Source: Terana coerulea (lineage: Eukaryota; Basidiomycota; Agaricomycetes; Polyporales; Phanerochaetaceae). Taken from it: 51,715 bases of DNA. Numbering within the stretch: the first letter of the stretch is position 1; each line of letters begins with the position of its first letter. Shown in pieces: positions 31,771-43,966 of the stretch. The stretch spans positions 1-51,715 of the forward strand of contig JAKOGH010000819.1 in the NCBI GenBank assembly GCA_024811115.1. The letters are read 5' to 3'. The notes beneath the pieces are model-generated. The model was not told the origin of the DNA and searched no databases. It worked only from the letters and a program-made list of their open reading frames with translations. Both the position numbers and the translations under genes were made by a program.

Positions 31771-32897
31771 ATTCATGATGACTGGGGGTACGGACTTACG
31801 GCTTTGTTTCTTCCCCGGACGCGCGAATGGATACATCTGTGGCCACAGTCACCTCCCATGCCGCATGTGTATGATCTTCTCTTTCGCATGGCTAGCCTCG
31901 ATTCTCGAGCATCGATTTCGATGAAGGGAGTGCATAAGAAGGAAGAGTGCGTCCTTGCACGAAGGTCAGGGACGTCTTGTTAATGTTGTGTCTCTCGGCG
32001 CTGGATGATCTCTTGTTGGATGGACAAGAACATTGATCGAAATGTGGATGGCTATGAATCGGAGCGCCACACCACGCAAACTGCTGGTGCGCTCATGTTC
32101 TGAGAGAGTGTTTCAGGTGGTAGTACAGATTCGTCCGAACATCACAGATTACGTTCATCTGGCTACACCCGCAGACACAATGCCAGAAGTTCACATCGAA
32201 GTTGAACCCCACACTACCCGATCGTCCACTTCCCACCTCCATCCGCTCCTATGTTGTACGATGTGGGGAGACCCGTGGCAGTCTTGCGCATATCAAGCCG
32301 CAGTATCAAGCTAGACTTGAGTTGGCTTTGCAGGGACGCCAAATAAGGGCGCCCCGCCATGTCAGTCTAGATTGGAATCACAAGCCTTGGCTGAAATGCG
32401 GTGGGTCGAGTTGGCCAGGCACTTGACCAACATTTGGTATACCGCAAGTTCCTGACAGAGCACACCTACTACGCATGTGGGTCTGCCAGCGCCCGGAGGA
32501 CATACCGAGCGGTGCCCCGGCTTTGACGGTCGCGAGCTTGCCCGGCGCGCTGTGCGTTCATCTTCCACAGCGGCGATGTGGGTACACCGATTCGAGAGCT
32601 CGAGTTGGAATCATGGAAGCCGTGGCGGCCACGTTCTCGACGAACAATTGGGTAAGGTTCCTATCACACAAGGTGCATCGCTTCCTTCTTTCTCAGATCC
32701 CAGGCCTCAGGGCCGTCTCGGCTGAATCTTGGGCTGGCAGATGCGGTCATGGCAGGCTCCTTTACATCACCGTGGGGAGTATATATACCAGAGGCCCTGT
32801 GTCCCTCGTTGTCAGCACACATCCATCTTCACCACGCGCCCTTTCTACTCACCTATTATTCTAAAGCACAACCTCGCCTTAATTTCGCATAATCATC
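31771..32897. other. Intergenic upstream of the dioxygenase gene
   Basis: About 1.1 kb with no recognisable coding sequence on either strand. It contains the YKT6 3' end and the promoter of the dioxygenase gene. Confidence 0.4.
32780..32788 (+). promoter_or_regulatory. TATA box of the dioxygenase gene
   Basis: GTATATATACC lies about 110 nt before the ATG at 32898, within the usual range for an inducible fungal promoter. The following 100 nt are pyrimidine-rich, as expected for a leader. Confidence 0.5.
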
Positions 32898-35800
32898 ATG
32901 GGCGGCGGCGTTTCTGTCATTCGACGTGAAATCGAGCAAGAAGCTGCTTCCTTACGCCAGGCCGTCACACCTCCGAACGCGGATGGGGCAGATACCAGAG
33001 CTATGAGCCCGGCCGGCGTGGCTCGAGAGGACCTCAATGACGCATACCAAGCTCTGGTGAGCACTATGTATACTTGGCTGCACCGGAGTTAATCTCTGTG
33101 GTCAGTTGTCGGTGTTCGATGCATTCGCAAGCTCATGGACAGGAGGTGGCTTGGATGACCGCGAGATGCTGGTACGTACACGTCCAATGTCTCGTAACAT
33201 GTATCTGACCGAAGATTAGCTCGAGCGGGCATTGACTTGGATGGCGACTCATGACAAACTGCCGGTGGAACACAAGATTGAGGGCATGGTCATCAATCTT
33301 TGTGAGTCTTCCGTGCCTCACGTTGGCCAAACGAGCTCATCAGTACGCAGTGTATAAGGACCTCCCTCATCCTCCGGCGGGATATTTATCTCTGCCCGGA
33401 GACGTATCGCACCCGCCCATCAACAGCCAACACAAAGGAATAACGTATGCTTTCCGCCCCGCGGACGGCTCCAACTACAACGTCCTCGCACCAAATCTCG
33501 GCAGTACAGGGACGCCCTACGCTCGCTCTGTTCCCTCGACGCATCCCCTTCCGGAATTCCTGCTGCCGGATCCTGGGCTGGTATTTGATATGCTGCTGAA
33601 GCGTGATAAATTCGTCCCTCATCCAGGTAAGTACACATGTCTTTGCTGTCCTGCATGCGATTTCACATCTTGCGCAGCTGGTGTTTCCAGCCTGTTCTTT
33701 GCCTTTGCGGATCTTATCATCCACAGTATCTTCAATACCAACCGGGACGACCCCACTATCAACAATGCCAGCAGCTACCTGGATCTCAGTCCGTTGTACG
33801 GCAGCTCGGATGATCAGGTGGACAAAGTCAGACGTAAGTGTATTGCAGCTTCAGCATGTGACGACAAAGCTAATCTTGTTCGCAGGCAAAGACGGTACTG
33901 GCAAGCTTTATGAGGATGTCTTTGCCGACAGCCGGTTATTGTTGATGCCTCCTTCGGTGTGCGCTCTGCTTGTCCTAATGTGCCGCAACCACAACGTAAG
34001 GGTTTGCCTAGTAGCTCGACATTCGGTGGCTGACATGATTCATGACACGCTAGTATGTTGCCGACAAAGATTCTGGCCATCAACGAACGAGACTCGTTCC
34101 GCCCACCCGACCAGCTGAACGAGACCGACAAAGTGTCACAGGACGACGAGATCTTCCAGCGCAGCCGGCTGGTCAACTGCGCCTTTTTCATGCAGATTAT
34201 CCTCGGCGACTACGTGGGTGCGATTCTCGGACTTGTCAAGGATGGACACTCTTGGAGGCTCAAGGTTCTGGAGGTGAGGACCAATATATAGACTCCTTGG
34301 GCTCATTGCTTACAGCATTTTATTAGTCTCTGCGTACAATCGACAACGAGGTCGCGGAACGTGGCCAAGGCAATGTTGTCTCCGTGGAGTTCAATCTTAT
34401 GTACCGCTGGCACTCGACCATTTCCGAGCCGGATACCGCTTGGATCGAAGATGAATTCAAGCGGAAGTTCCAGGCTGCGGACGAGTCTGGATCTAATGTG
34501 AGCATTTTCTTCATCAGCTATTCATGAATTGCGAATCTAATCAAGTTGGTGTGCAGGTGACGCAGAAGGATATCAAAGCGGCTTACCACAAGCTGCAGCC
34601 ATCTCCCAACCTCAAGGAGTGGTCCTTTGGTGGCTTGAGCCGTGATGCCAAGGGGCGGTTTAAGGATGGTGCGTATACATGCGCGAAGCTACAAATCGCC
34701 TCCTAACGTGATCTGTCACAGCCGACCTTGCCAAGATCTTACAAAACGCTACAGAGACTCCGGCTGCTGCCTTCGGGGCTCGCGGTATTCCCGAGGTGAT
34801 GAAGGTTGTCGAGCTGATGGCTATCAAGCAGTCTCGGGATTGGGGAACTTGCTCTGTGGGTACACTACCAAAATCTCTAGGTGCTTGCTAACATATGTTG
34901 GGCACGATAGCTCAATGAGTTCAGGCGCTTTATGAACTTGAAGCGTGAGTACCTCCTTTGCCTATCCTACAAGCAGCATTCTGACATGAACTCTTTCCAG
35001 CGTATACAAGGTGACTTCAGTCTATGATATCCACGCGACAACTTTTTGACGTCAAACCCTACAGTTTCTCTGAGTGGAACCCTGATCCGAATGTTCACGT
35101 ACGTCTACATACTCTTCCTCAGCTTGACACAACAGTCTGACAACGTTGTTACAGCAAGCCGCCCAAGCCCTGTACCATAACATTGAGAACCTGGAACTGT
35201 ACGTGGGCATGCAAGCTGAAGAAACCAAGACACCCGGCCCGGGTTGTGGCCTTTGCCCTGGGTACACATTGTCGAGGGCCATTCTTGCCGACGCGGTATG
35301 CCTTACCCGAGGCGATAGGTTCATGACCGTCGAATTCACTCGTAAGTAACGAGAGGCTTGGCGCATCCCGTCCCGGCTTCTGATGTGTCTTGCTGTAGCG
35401 CAAAACTTCACCGCGTGGGGATACGAGGATTGCCAGTACGACGACGAAGACGGCTCGTACGGCGGGATGCTCACCAAGCTCCTCTTCCGCACCCTGCCCG
35501 GCTACTATCCTTCTGGCTCCGCCTACGCACACTTCCCGTTCTTGGTGCCCCAGTCCATTAAAAAGGCCATGCTCGACAGGCAGGACAGCAACGTCAGCCA
35601 GTACAGCTGGAGCCGCCCCACTCCGGTGATGGACGAGTCCACGCATAGCTTCCCGCGGTCTACGGAAGCGTACGAGACGAGGGTCCGGGCGATCACCGGT
35701 TTCGAGGACTTCGGGTCGCAGCAGGTGCGTGCTTAATAGCGAATTTTTGCCGTGAGTGGATATTGATTGCCTCTGAATAGCTGGAGCAACTGTTGTTCGG

Positions 35801-37085
35801 CGCACAAACCCTGGAGAAACATGGTCGTTCATTCGCCCGTATCACTGACTATCTCCTGAACCACCTATCTTTCGGTGGCAGCACCAAGTACGTGGATATC
35901 GTGCGCAATGTCATCAATATGGTACCGGTGTACTGGGTAGCTGCTCTTGTGAGTTATCTTCGTTATGCCATGCTATGGCTCTCATGAGTACCGCAGATTA
36001 TGCCCAAGGAACCTACTAAGAAGCCACATACGGCTCCTGAGTATTCGCCAGATAAGTTCTTCCAGGGCTTTGCAGATCTTGCCGAGTACGTGCCAATGAG
36101 CTTCGTGAAACGGGTATACACTAATATTTGTCTCATTCAGCTTTGTGTACGTCAACTCAGACCCAGAGCGGGAGTTTACCCTCCGCTCGAAAGCAAGCGC
36201 AACGGCGGACAGCATCACCCACCATATCACAGACGGCTGCGAGGACAAGCACGGCGACCTCATCACCCAGATCATCCAACGCCTCGCCCACCCGCTCCAG
36301 AACCACCACGCCCTGCCCGACATCGAGTGCGACATGCACATACCGGACTGCCCGTGCGACACCCCGGACCAGTCGTCGTTCCTCGCCTGCGTGCGCTCGG
36401 ACGAGAACACGCAGAGCATCGCGGTCAGCTTCATCGGCGAGCTCGCGGCGACGGCGGCGCTGTACTCGAGATGCGTCGCGAGGCTGCTGGACTACCTCTT
36501 GAATGAGAAGCCGCAGCTTGTGGACGACCTCAAGAATCCGAATGTCGGGCTCGACGACAGGCGATTGCTGGATGAGATTCATCAGGCAGTTTCCGCGGTG
36601 AATGACATTGGCACTGCGAACGGGTAAGGATGATATTGGAGGTGCATGTTCGTTTGCTGACATACAGTATTACCTAGGCTCTTGGATAAAAGATTTGTCG
36701 AGGCGGTAAGCATGATCCGTACCACGGATATCCGCGAAACTAACCTGCAATTCCAGACTGTCCCCGTCGTACTGAGAGCGATTCTCAGTCTGCCGAACGT
36801 CCGTCGTGCGGCGGGCGTGTCCGGCAAGTTGCATAGGTGAGGACAATTCCAAATGCTATGCGTGGTAAAAATTCTAACTGTTTGACCCATAGCTTGGCCG
36901 AGCCGTCGCAAAGCCCCACGCACATCAAGACTGCTGTGTACTTGAACTCGCATGGCCAAGTTACGCCTTGGCCGACGGCGCTCTTGCTAGAGGTGAGTTA
37001 TCGCTGCTGTTTCGACGAACCGTAGCCCTAACAGACCTGCTGCACTCAGTACTCTGGGAACGAGCCCACTGCCCCTTCATCTTAA
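32898..37085 (+). CDS. Ppo-type fatty-acid (linoleate) dioxygenase, heme peroxidase plus P450-like domain
   Basis: A large two-domain oxylipin enzyme of over 1,000 residues in many exons. The peroxidase half shows LYKDLPHPPAGYL, FFAFADLIIHSIFNTN with the distal heme His, and the family block ASSYLDLSPLYGSSDDQV. The proximal site is EFNLMYRWHSTIS, in which YRWH supplies the catalytic Tyr and the heme His. Its end is NIENLELYVGMQAEE, GLCPGYTLSRAILADAVCL and FTAWGYEDCQYD. The C-terminal half (about 35560-37085) is P450-like in position, with YLLNHLSFGGSTKYVDIVRN and FFQGFADLAEYVFVYV, but I see no Cys-ligand loop of the GxHxCxG type. Its cysteines are in CDMHIPDCPCDTP and elsewhere. So the first reaction (fatty-acid hydroperoxide formation) is likely intact, while the second isomerase step may be lost, as in PpoC-type enzymes. 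The final exon gives YSGNEPTAPSS-stop. Confidence 0.88.
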
Positions 37086-37547
37086 CCTGTACTTACTTAG
37101 AATCGTCGTCTCGCAAATCTCTCATCCTTTATTTATTTCATATATTCAAATAGCATTTCTGTAGTCTATATCTTGTGTATTGTTAGCCTGTATGTACGCC
37201 ATGCAATGTCAAATATGAAACCTTCCTCGAGACTTCATTTTCGGTGTGTGACTGCGATGAAGTGTTTTGCTTCGATCGAGGGCCGAGAACGCCGCGGAAA
37301 GCGCGAGTGTATTGGGCGCTTGTACAGGACGCGTGGTCCGTGGAATTTGCTTGCCACGTCGCGTCAGAGCCTCCGAGCTCTTCCCCTCGGCATCCATCCT
37401 CCTTCGCAGGTCTCGCCGGAGGCCATCCGGATACGACTCTACTTCCACATCTCCTGGCTGGCGACTTCACACAGGCCGAAGGAAACCAGATTCTGCTTTC
37501 TCTCGACTTTCCGGGCAGCTTGAGTGCTGCGTAGCCCGTTCGGCGAA
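37086..37547. other. Intergenic between dioxygenase and SPF1
   Basis: About 460 nt with the dioxygenase 3' end and the SPF1 promoter and leader. Open frames here overlap on both strands and are not recognisable. Confidence 0.4.
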
Positions 37548-40500
37548 ATGTGAGGTCACAAGGCTGTTTGCGACGGCCATGGACTCATTCCTCTCCACAG
37601 GGCATCAGTCAAGGTTGAGTCGAAGGACATCGTCGCTGCGACTCTCCATAAGGCACTGCCTTGGTACACGTACCTCTACACCCTCCCTGCGCTGTCATTC
37701 TACCCGCTTCTTGCATACGCGTACTACGTCAAGTACGACGACTGGCTGCAGAGTCAAGAGTGGACATTCCTTGCGTGCGTTACTCTTGGTGCGGGGCATG
37801 CATTGAGCTTCTTGGTTACGCGATGGAGCACGGGGGCAAAGGCTTGGGTACAAACTAGTAGAGTAAGCATGCCTCTATCTCCGTCATGATGCCGGACAGC
37901 CTAACATCTGCTGCAGGCCAAGTCTTTGGAAGACGCGGACTGCATCCGTCTTATACCTGCACCTCACCGAGGTATTGGAGAAATAGTCCCAATACACAAG
38001 AAGAATCCTACGGACATCAACACATACACGTTCAGCTACCAGCAGGATACATTCATCATACAGTCCGCAGCCCCTCCAGTATTTATCCCTCTTCCATATC
38101 CGACGTCCAGTAGACCGCCTCTGTCGACCTATCACACCCCCAAGGGACTGCGCTCCGAACATGTCTCTGAGCTGCAAGAACTGTACGGCAAGAACGTCTT
38201 CAACATTCCTATTCCATCGTTCCAGGCCCTGTTCGCAGAGCACGCGACCGCGCCTTTCTTCGTATTTCAGGTGTTCTGCGTCGCGCTTTGGTGTCTGGAT
38301 GAATACTGGTACTACAGCCTGTTCACATTGTTCATGCTCATCGTGTTCGAGTGTACAGTCGTCTGGCAGGTGCGTTACTCGTCTTACTCATGTCGTCTAG
38401 GATGCTCATTGCAGCACTTCAGCGCGTGCGCACCTTGACGGAGTTCAGGACCATGTCGATAGAGCCGTTCCCCATACAGTGCAAGCGAGATGGCAAGTGG
38501 GCGACTATGCAAACAGACGAGCTGCTACCGGGCGATGTGATCTCTCTGGGTGCGCATGGCTGCACAGTTCGCATTGCAGTATGAATCTAACTGCATAGTG
38601 CAGCTCGCGGTCAGACGGAAATGACCGTCCCGGCTGATGTACTCCTGATTCAAGGCAACGGCATCGTGAATGAAGCGATGCTGTCCGGGGAGTCCACGCC
38701 ACTCTTGAAGGAGTCCATTGAATTACTGGAAGGCAGCGAGTCTCTGGACGCGGACTCGGCTCATAGGAACGCGGTTTTGTTCAGTGGGACCAAGATCTTG
38801 CAGGCACGCTCCGGCGGTCAGTACACAATCCACGTTTGACAGGCTCATTTACTTAAACTTGGTTTAGGTGACACACCAGATGGTGGTTGTCTCGGTGTCG
38901 TCCTTCGTACTGGTTTCGGGCACTACACAAGGCCAACTCGTGCGGACCATGATCTTCTCGACAGAACGAGTGTCCGCGAATAACTTCGAGTCTTTCCTCT
39001 TCATCGGGTTCCTCCTAATCTTCGCCATTGCCGCAAGCTGGTATGTCTGGGTCCAAGGTATGATCAAATCTCTGTAATGTCTATGCTGTGCGCTGAATAG
39101 ATGTGCTAGGTATCGCAAGGGGTCTCAAGAAGTCCAAGCTTCTGCTCGACTGCGTGTTGATCATTACGAGCGTTGTTCCGCCCGAGCTTCCCATGGAGCT
39201 CTCCCTCGCTGTCAACGCGTCCCTTGTCGCTCTCTCCAAATATGGTTTGTTATTTCACTCGATTGTTTCTGGAAGTATAACTTAACATGTGTCTACCAGC
39301 TATCTTCTGTACTGAGCCCTTTAGGATCCCGTCAGCCGGTCGCGTCGACGTCTGCTGCTTTGACAAGACGGGAACCATCACTGCGGAGAACCTTGTCCTC
39401 GAAGGTGTTGTTGGTGTCGAGTACGTCTTCTTCCGCCTCCACATCGTTGTGTTATGCTGACGAACGATATAGCGCGAGCGATAGGCGCAGACTTGTCGAC
39501 GTCAAGGAGGTATCTCGGGAGACGACTCTGTGTCTCGCAGCGGCCCATGCCCTAGTCAGACTGGATGACGGCACAATCGTAGGCGATCCTATGGAGAAGA
39601 CGACCTTGGACGCCTTGAACTGGCAGATAGGCAAAGGTGCGTTAACTCTAGGGCTAGCTACGTACACGTGTTGACGGCAGGTCCAGGTGATAGTGTCACG
39701 TCAGGCGACGCGAAGGCCCCGCACCGCACGACACTGACTGTCCGCCGGCGGTTCCAGTTCTCGTCCGCGTTGAAGCGCATGTCGACCATCTGCAGCCTGC
39801 CTAACGGCAAGCAGATTATCGCCGTCAAGGGTGCACCCGAGACCATCAAAACGATGCTCTCGCAGGCGCCTGATTACTACGACGAGACGTACAAGTATTA
39901 CACTCGCCGTGGTAGCCGTGTCCTGGCCCTCGGTTTCCGGGAGGTGGATAATCTGTCCGTGGACAAGGTGCGTTCCTCGCTTCTGCGCTATGGACATCCA
40001 TCAATGTCGCTTCACAGATCAACAAGCTGCATCGTGATGACGCTGAAACAGCCCTCACTTTCGTCGGCTTCTTGGTTTTCCACTGCCCACTCAAGGCTGA
40101 CGCGGTGGAGACACTGAAGATGCTTGCGGACTCCTCACATCGTGTGAGTATAATAATTTCTCATCTCTGCACAGTTCACTCATGCAGTATTGGCAGTGCG
40201 TTATGATCACCGGAGACAACCCTCTTACCGCCGTTCACGTTGCGAAGGATGTCGAGATTGTGGATCGTGAAGTTTTGATTCTGGATATCCGAGAGAACGC
40301 GACAAGCGAGTCAGGTGCGTCCATTCCAAGCGCTTCGCAGAGTTAGGGCTTAGCCATGCGTAGATCTTTCGTGGCGGACGGTTGACGAATCCAAGCTCAT
40401 TCCTGTGAACCCGGAGGAACCGCTCGACATGTCTCTGTTGGATGAGTACGACATCTGCATGACCGGTGCCGCTGTGAAGCAGTTTGAAAACCGGCCTGCG

Positions 40501-42087
40501 TGGGAAGCCCTGGTCCAGCACACTTGGGTCTACGCACGAGTTTCGCCGTCCCAAAAGGAATATATCCTCACGTCGTTGAAGTCCCTGGGTTATGTCACGC
40601 TCATGGCTGGTGATGGTACAAATGACGTTGGCGCGCTCAAGCAGGCGCACATCGGCGTCGCTCTCTTGGACGGCACTCCGGAGGACCTGCAGAAGATCGC
40701 AGAGCACCAGAAGATGGAACGTATCAAGAAGGTGTACGAGAGCCAGCTCAAAATCTCCGCTCGCTTCAATCAGTCTCCACCCCCGGTGCCACCGGCCATC
40801 GCGCACATGTATCCTGACGTTGTCGAGGCTCAACAGCGCGTTGCACAAGATCTCAAGACGGCTAGGCAGAGAAATCCACTCGAGAGGGTGAGTTCTTTCC
40901 TGAACCATTTTATCGCTCCGCACAGGCTAACCCGCTGCGCAGTTCGACATGGCGGCGATCACCGACAAGCTGTCCGAGATGGAGGACGAAGATGAGGTAC
41001 CGAAGATCAAGCTTGGTGACGCCTCCTGCGCGGCGCCGTTCACGTCCAAGCTGTCCAACGTTTCCGCGAGTAAGCACGACCGCTGCACGAATCTCTCTGA
41101 CACACTGCTGACCTTTCCTCCCAGTCACTCACATCATCCGTCAAGGCCGCTGTACGCTCGTTGCCACCATCCAAATGTACAAAATTCTCGCTTTGAACTG
41201 CCTCATCACGGCGTACAGCTTGAGCGTTCAATACCTCGACGGGATCAAGTTCGGCGACTACCAAGTCACAATCACTGGTATGTTGATGTCAGTTTGTTTC
41301 TTGTGCATCTCTCGTGCAAAGGTACGGTCTCCGCAGACTGCTGCGCTGCAGGATCTGACGTGTCTCTTCTAGCCGGTTGAGAAGTTGTCACGAGAGCGGC
41401 CCCTTGGCAACATCTTCAACCTCTATGTCCTACTCTCCGTCCTCGTTCAGTTTGCGTTGCACATAGTATCGCTTGTTTACATCACCCAGCTGTCTCGAAC
41501 ATATGAAGAGTGAGCGGCCACGTCAAGCTCCTTCGCTCTGTCGCTAACTCTCCGGCAGTCGTGGCGAGATTGATCTTGAGGCCAAGTTTGAGCCGAACTT
41601 ACTGAACACCGCCATCTACCTTCTCAGCCTGTCGCAGCAAGTGTCAACCTTTGCTATCAACTTCCAGGTACGCTGTGTGTGCTCTGGCTTGGAACTTGTT
41701 TCTCATAACTACTCGTAGGGGCGACCGTTCCGCGAAGGCATCCGTGAAAATCCGGCGCTCTACTGGGGTCTTGTTGGCGCTAGTGCCGTCGCATTTTCTG
41801 GGGCAACTGATTTCATGCCCGAGCTCAACAGATGGCTGCAGATTGTTGAGATGGAAAACCTGGTATGTCATTGATGTCGTCTATATTGGCAGCATACACT
41901 GAATATTGTGCAGTTCAAGTTCAAGCTCACGGCGGCAATGACAATAGACTTTGTGGGCTGTTGGCTGGTGGAGGTTGGATGCAAGTGGCTGTTTGCTGAC
42001 ATGGAACCAAAGGCAATGATTGTTAGAGGAAAGGACAGAAGAGAGAAAAGGAGGACAGCGCAGTCTGCTATTTCTGAAAAGAGCTAG
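37548..42087 (+). CDS. SPF1: P5A-type ATPase (SPF1, ER transmembrane-helix dislocase)
   Basis: An ER P-type ATPase that removes misinserted helices and maintains ER homeostasis. The start codon is split: AT at 37548-37549, a 51-nt intron (37550-37600, GTGAGG to CCACAG), then G at 37601, giving [20 protein letters not shown]. Next are [20 protein letters not shown] and [15 protein letters not shown]. The actuator motif is [15 protein letters not shown]. The P5A membrane signature is [19 protein letters not shown]. The phosphorylation site is [17 protein letters not shown]. The nucleotide domain has [12 protein letters not shown] and VKGAPETIK. The hinge is [20 protein letters not shown]-terminal membrane segments follow ([39 protein letters not shown]). 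The end is SAISEKS-stop at 42085-42087. All catalytic motifs are intact. The splice at SES/DLSWR (40315-40365) also keeps frame. Confidence 0.94.
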
Positions 42088-42633
42088 GTGTTTGCACTAT
42101 ATGCTCATGTTCAGTTTAGATGGCAATATTTGTATTATCTGTTTCCCATGGCTTATTCTATTCAGAACCCCAATTTCTTAGAGAAACCCTTATAGCTGGT
42201 CTGGGTTATAATGAGAAAGCACTGATTTTTTTCACATGTGGTGACCTTCTCAAAAGGAATCTTTTGACTGCACTGTGCAGAGCCCAATGATAAGGTGTAG
42301 AACTCTGGCTGATAAGTCTCAAAAGTTATTGTATATGCTGATAGGAGTTTTACAATTCTTTTTAGAAGGTGCTGGGCAACATTGAAGAAACAGTGAGTAC
42401 AGCAGCTTGAAGCTAAGGAGTTGGAAGTTATCATTTTGGGAAAGTTCCCATGTAGGAGAAAAATGGCGCCTTGTCATTATAACCTGAACTAGCTATAAGT
42501 TCTTGAAACTCTGCTGTGCTTTTGTTTAGTACCCCAGGTTTTTAGATAGTAGACATTCAAAATGTTGTGATTTGCATTAGTGTCACAGATGGACATGTAG
42601 AACTAGTATTATTTTTCGTTTTTCTTGCATTTA
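42088..42633. other. AT-rich boundary after SPF1
   Basis: Base composition drops sharply just after the SPF1 stop. A 90-codon minus-strand open frame (42162-42434) has no recognisable features and is probably chance in AT-rich sequence. Confidence 0.4.
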
Positions 42634-43197
42634 TGTCACAAATTTCCCTCAGTGCTAGTCTACAGCGCCTAGAGTGTAACATCAAGTTACGGGACACGTT
42701 ACCCAGTCATCACAACAGCGTTACAAGATGCTGATCAGTTAACCATGTGACGGACACATGGTTATCAGGGATATGCTTCATATGGACATAGAATCATGGA
42801 CTCAGTTCTGGATTTGTTCTGGACTACGACCTCACTATGAGGTCACTATGACATCGTATAATAGTAGTGTATAGTAGCTAGATTGGGACATCTAGATAGT
42901 GTTGATGATAGCATGATAGCTAGGTCAGGATCTGATAAGGGAGTTAGAGCGGTGGTATGCTCTGGAGCCTTAGTCATGGATCACCTGACTGTATCAGTCA
43001 GCACATGGTATTGGAGGTCTTAGATAGTGTCTGGGGTCTCTCTACACATGTATATAAGGAGGCTGGTCTGAGGGCTAGCACCCCAGACTCAATAACATCA
43101 TTGATTCATATCTCCTCTACTCACTCTACTCAAAGTCCCCTGCTCTCCCCAACCTCTCCAAGCATTCCTAGCAGGTGAGTATTAGAGTTTTGTGATA
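42634..43197 (+). mobile_element. Solo LTR, copy 1
   Basis: A 564-bp LTR beginning TGTCACAAATTTCCCTCAG and ending AGTTTTGTGATA. It is flanked by a perfect 5-bp target duplication ATTTA (42629-42633 and 43198-43202). A TATATAAGG promoter motif lies near 43050. No internal retroelement coding sequence is attached, so it is a solo LTR left by LTR-LTR recombination. Confidence 0.85.
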
Positions 43198-43395
43198 ATT
43201 TATTTAGCACAAATACATGGCTTGGTAGCAGCCTGAGAGCTTTTGAACTACATTCTGATGTCCTAAGTGCTTAGCACCCAAATCCAGCTCAATTCTTACC
43301 ATAATCTTAGACACTTGTCTTCAAATGATCAAGCTAGCTTAGAATATAAACTATAGTACATGATATACACACCTTGTCTCCAATGACTAGGAGGT

Positions 43396-43961
43396 TGTCA
43401 CAAATTTCCCTCAGTGCTAGTTCACAGCGCTTAGAGTGCAACATTAAGTTATGGAATATGTCACCAAGTTATCACACAGCGTTACAAGATGCTGGATCAG
43501 TTTGCCATGTGCTTATTGCATGGTTATCAGGGATATGCCTCATACAGACGTAGGATCTAGGACTCAGGTCTGGAACTATTCTGGACTATGACCTCAGTAT
43601 GATATCAGTATAATATCACGAACTGATAGTGTACAGTAGCTCAATTAGAACATCTAGATAGTGTTGATGTTAGCATGATAGCTAGGTCAGATCTGATAAA
43701 GGAGTTAGAGCAGTGGTATGCTCGGAGCCTTGGTCAGACGTCATCTGACTGTATTAGTCAGCATATGGTAGTAGAGGTCTTAGATAGTGTCTAGGGTCTC
43801 TACATATATATATATATATAAGGAGGCTAGTCTGTGGACTAAACTCCTAGACTCAACAACATTATTGATTTATATCTACTCTACTTACTCTACTCAAGCC
43901 CTTTGCTTTTTCCCACCTCTTTTAAGTCATCTCAGCAAGTGAGTATTAGAGTTTTGTGATA
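43396..43961 (+). mobile_element. Solo LTR, copy 2
   Basis: A 566-bp member of the same family and orientation as the LTR at 42634. It starts TGTCACAAATTTCCC and ends GTTTTGTGATA, with a perfect 5-bp duplication GAGGT (43391-43395 and 43962-43966). A TA-dinucleotide run (about 43803-43818) has expanded in front of the TATA region. Its own duplication shows it inserted independently of copy 1. Confidence 0.85.
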
Positions 43962-43966
43962 GAGGT

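Noticed and set aside
42634..43961. The two neighbouring LTRs as ends of one retrotransposon
   Set aside because: Each has its own 5-bp target duplication (ATTTA and GAGGT), and only 198 bp lie between them, so they are independent solo LTRs.
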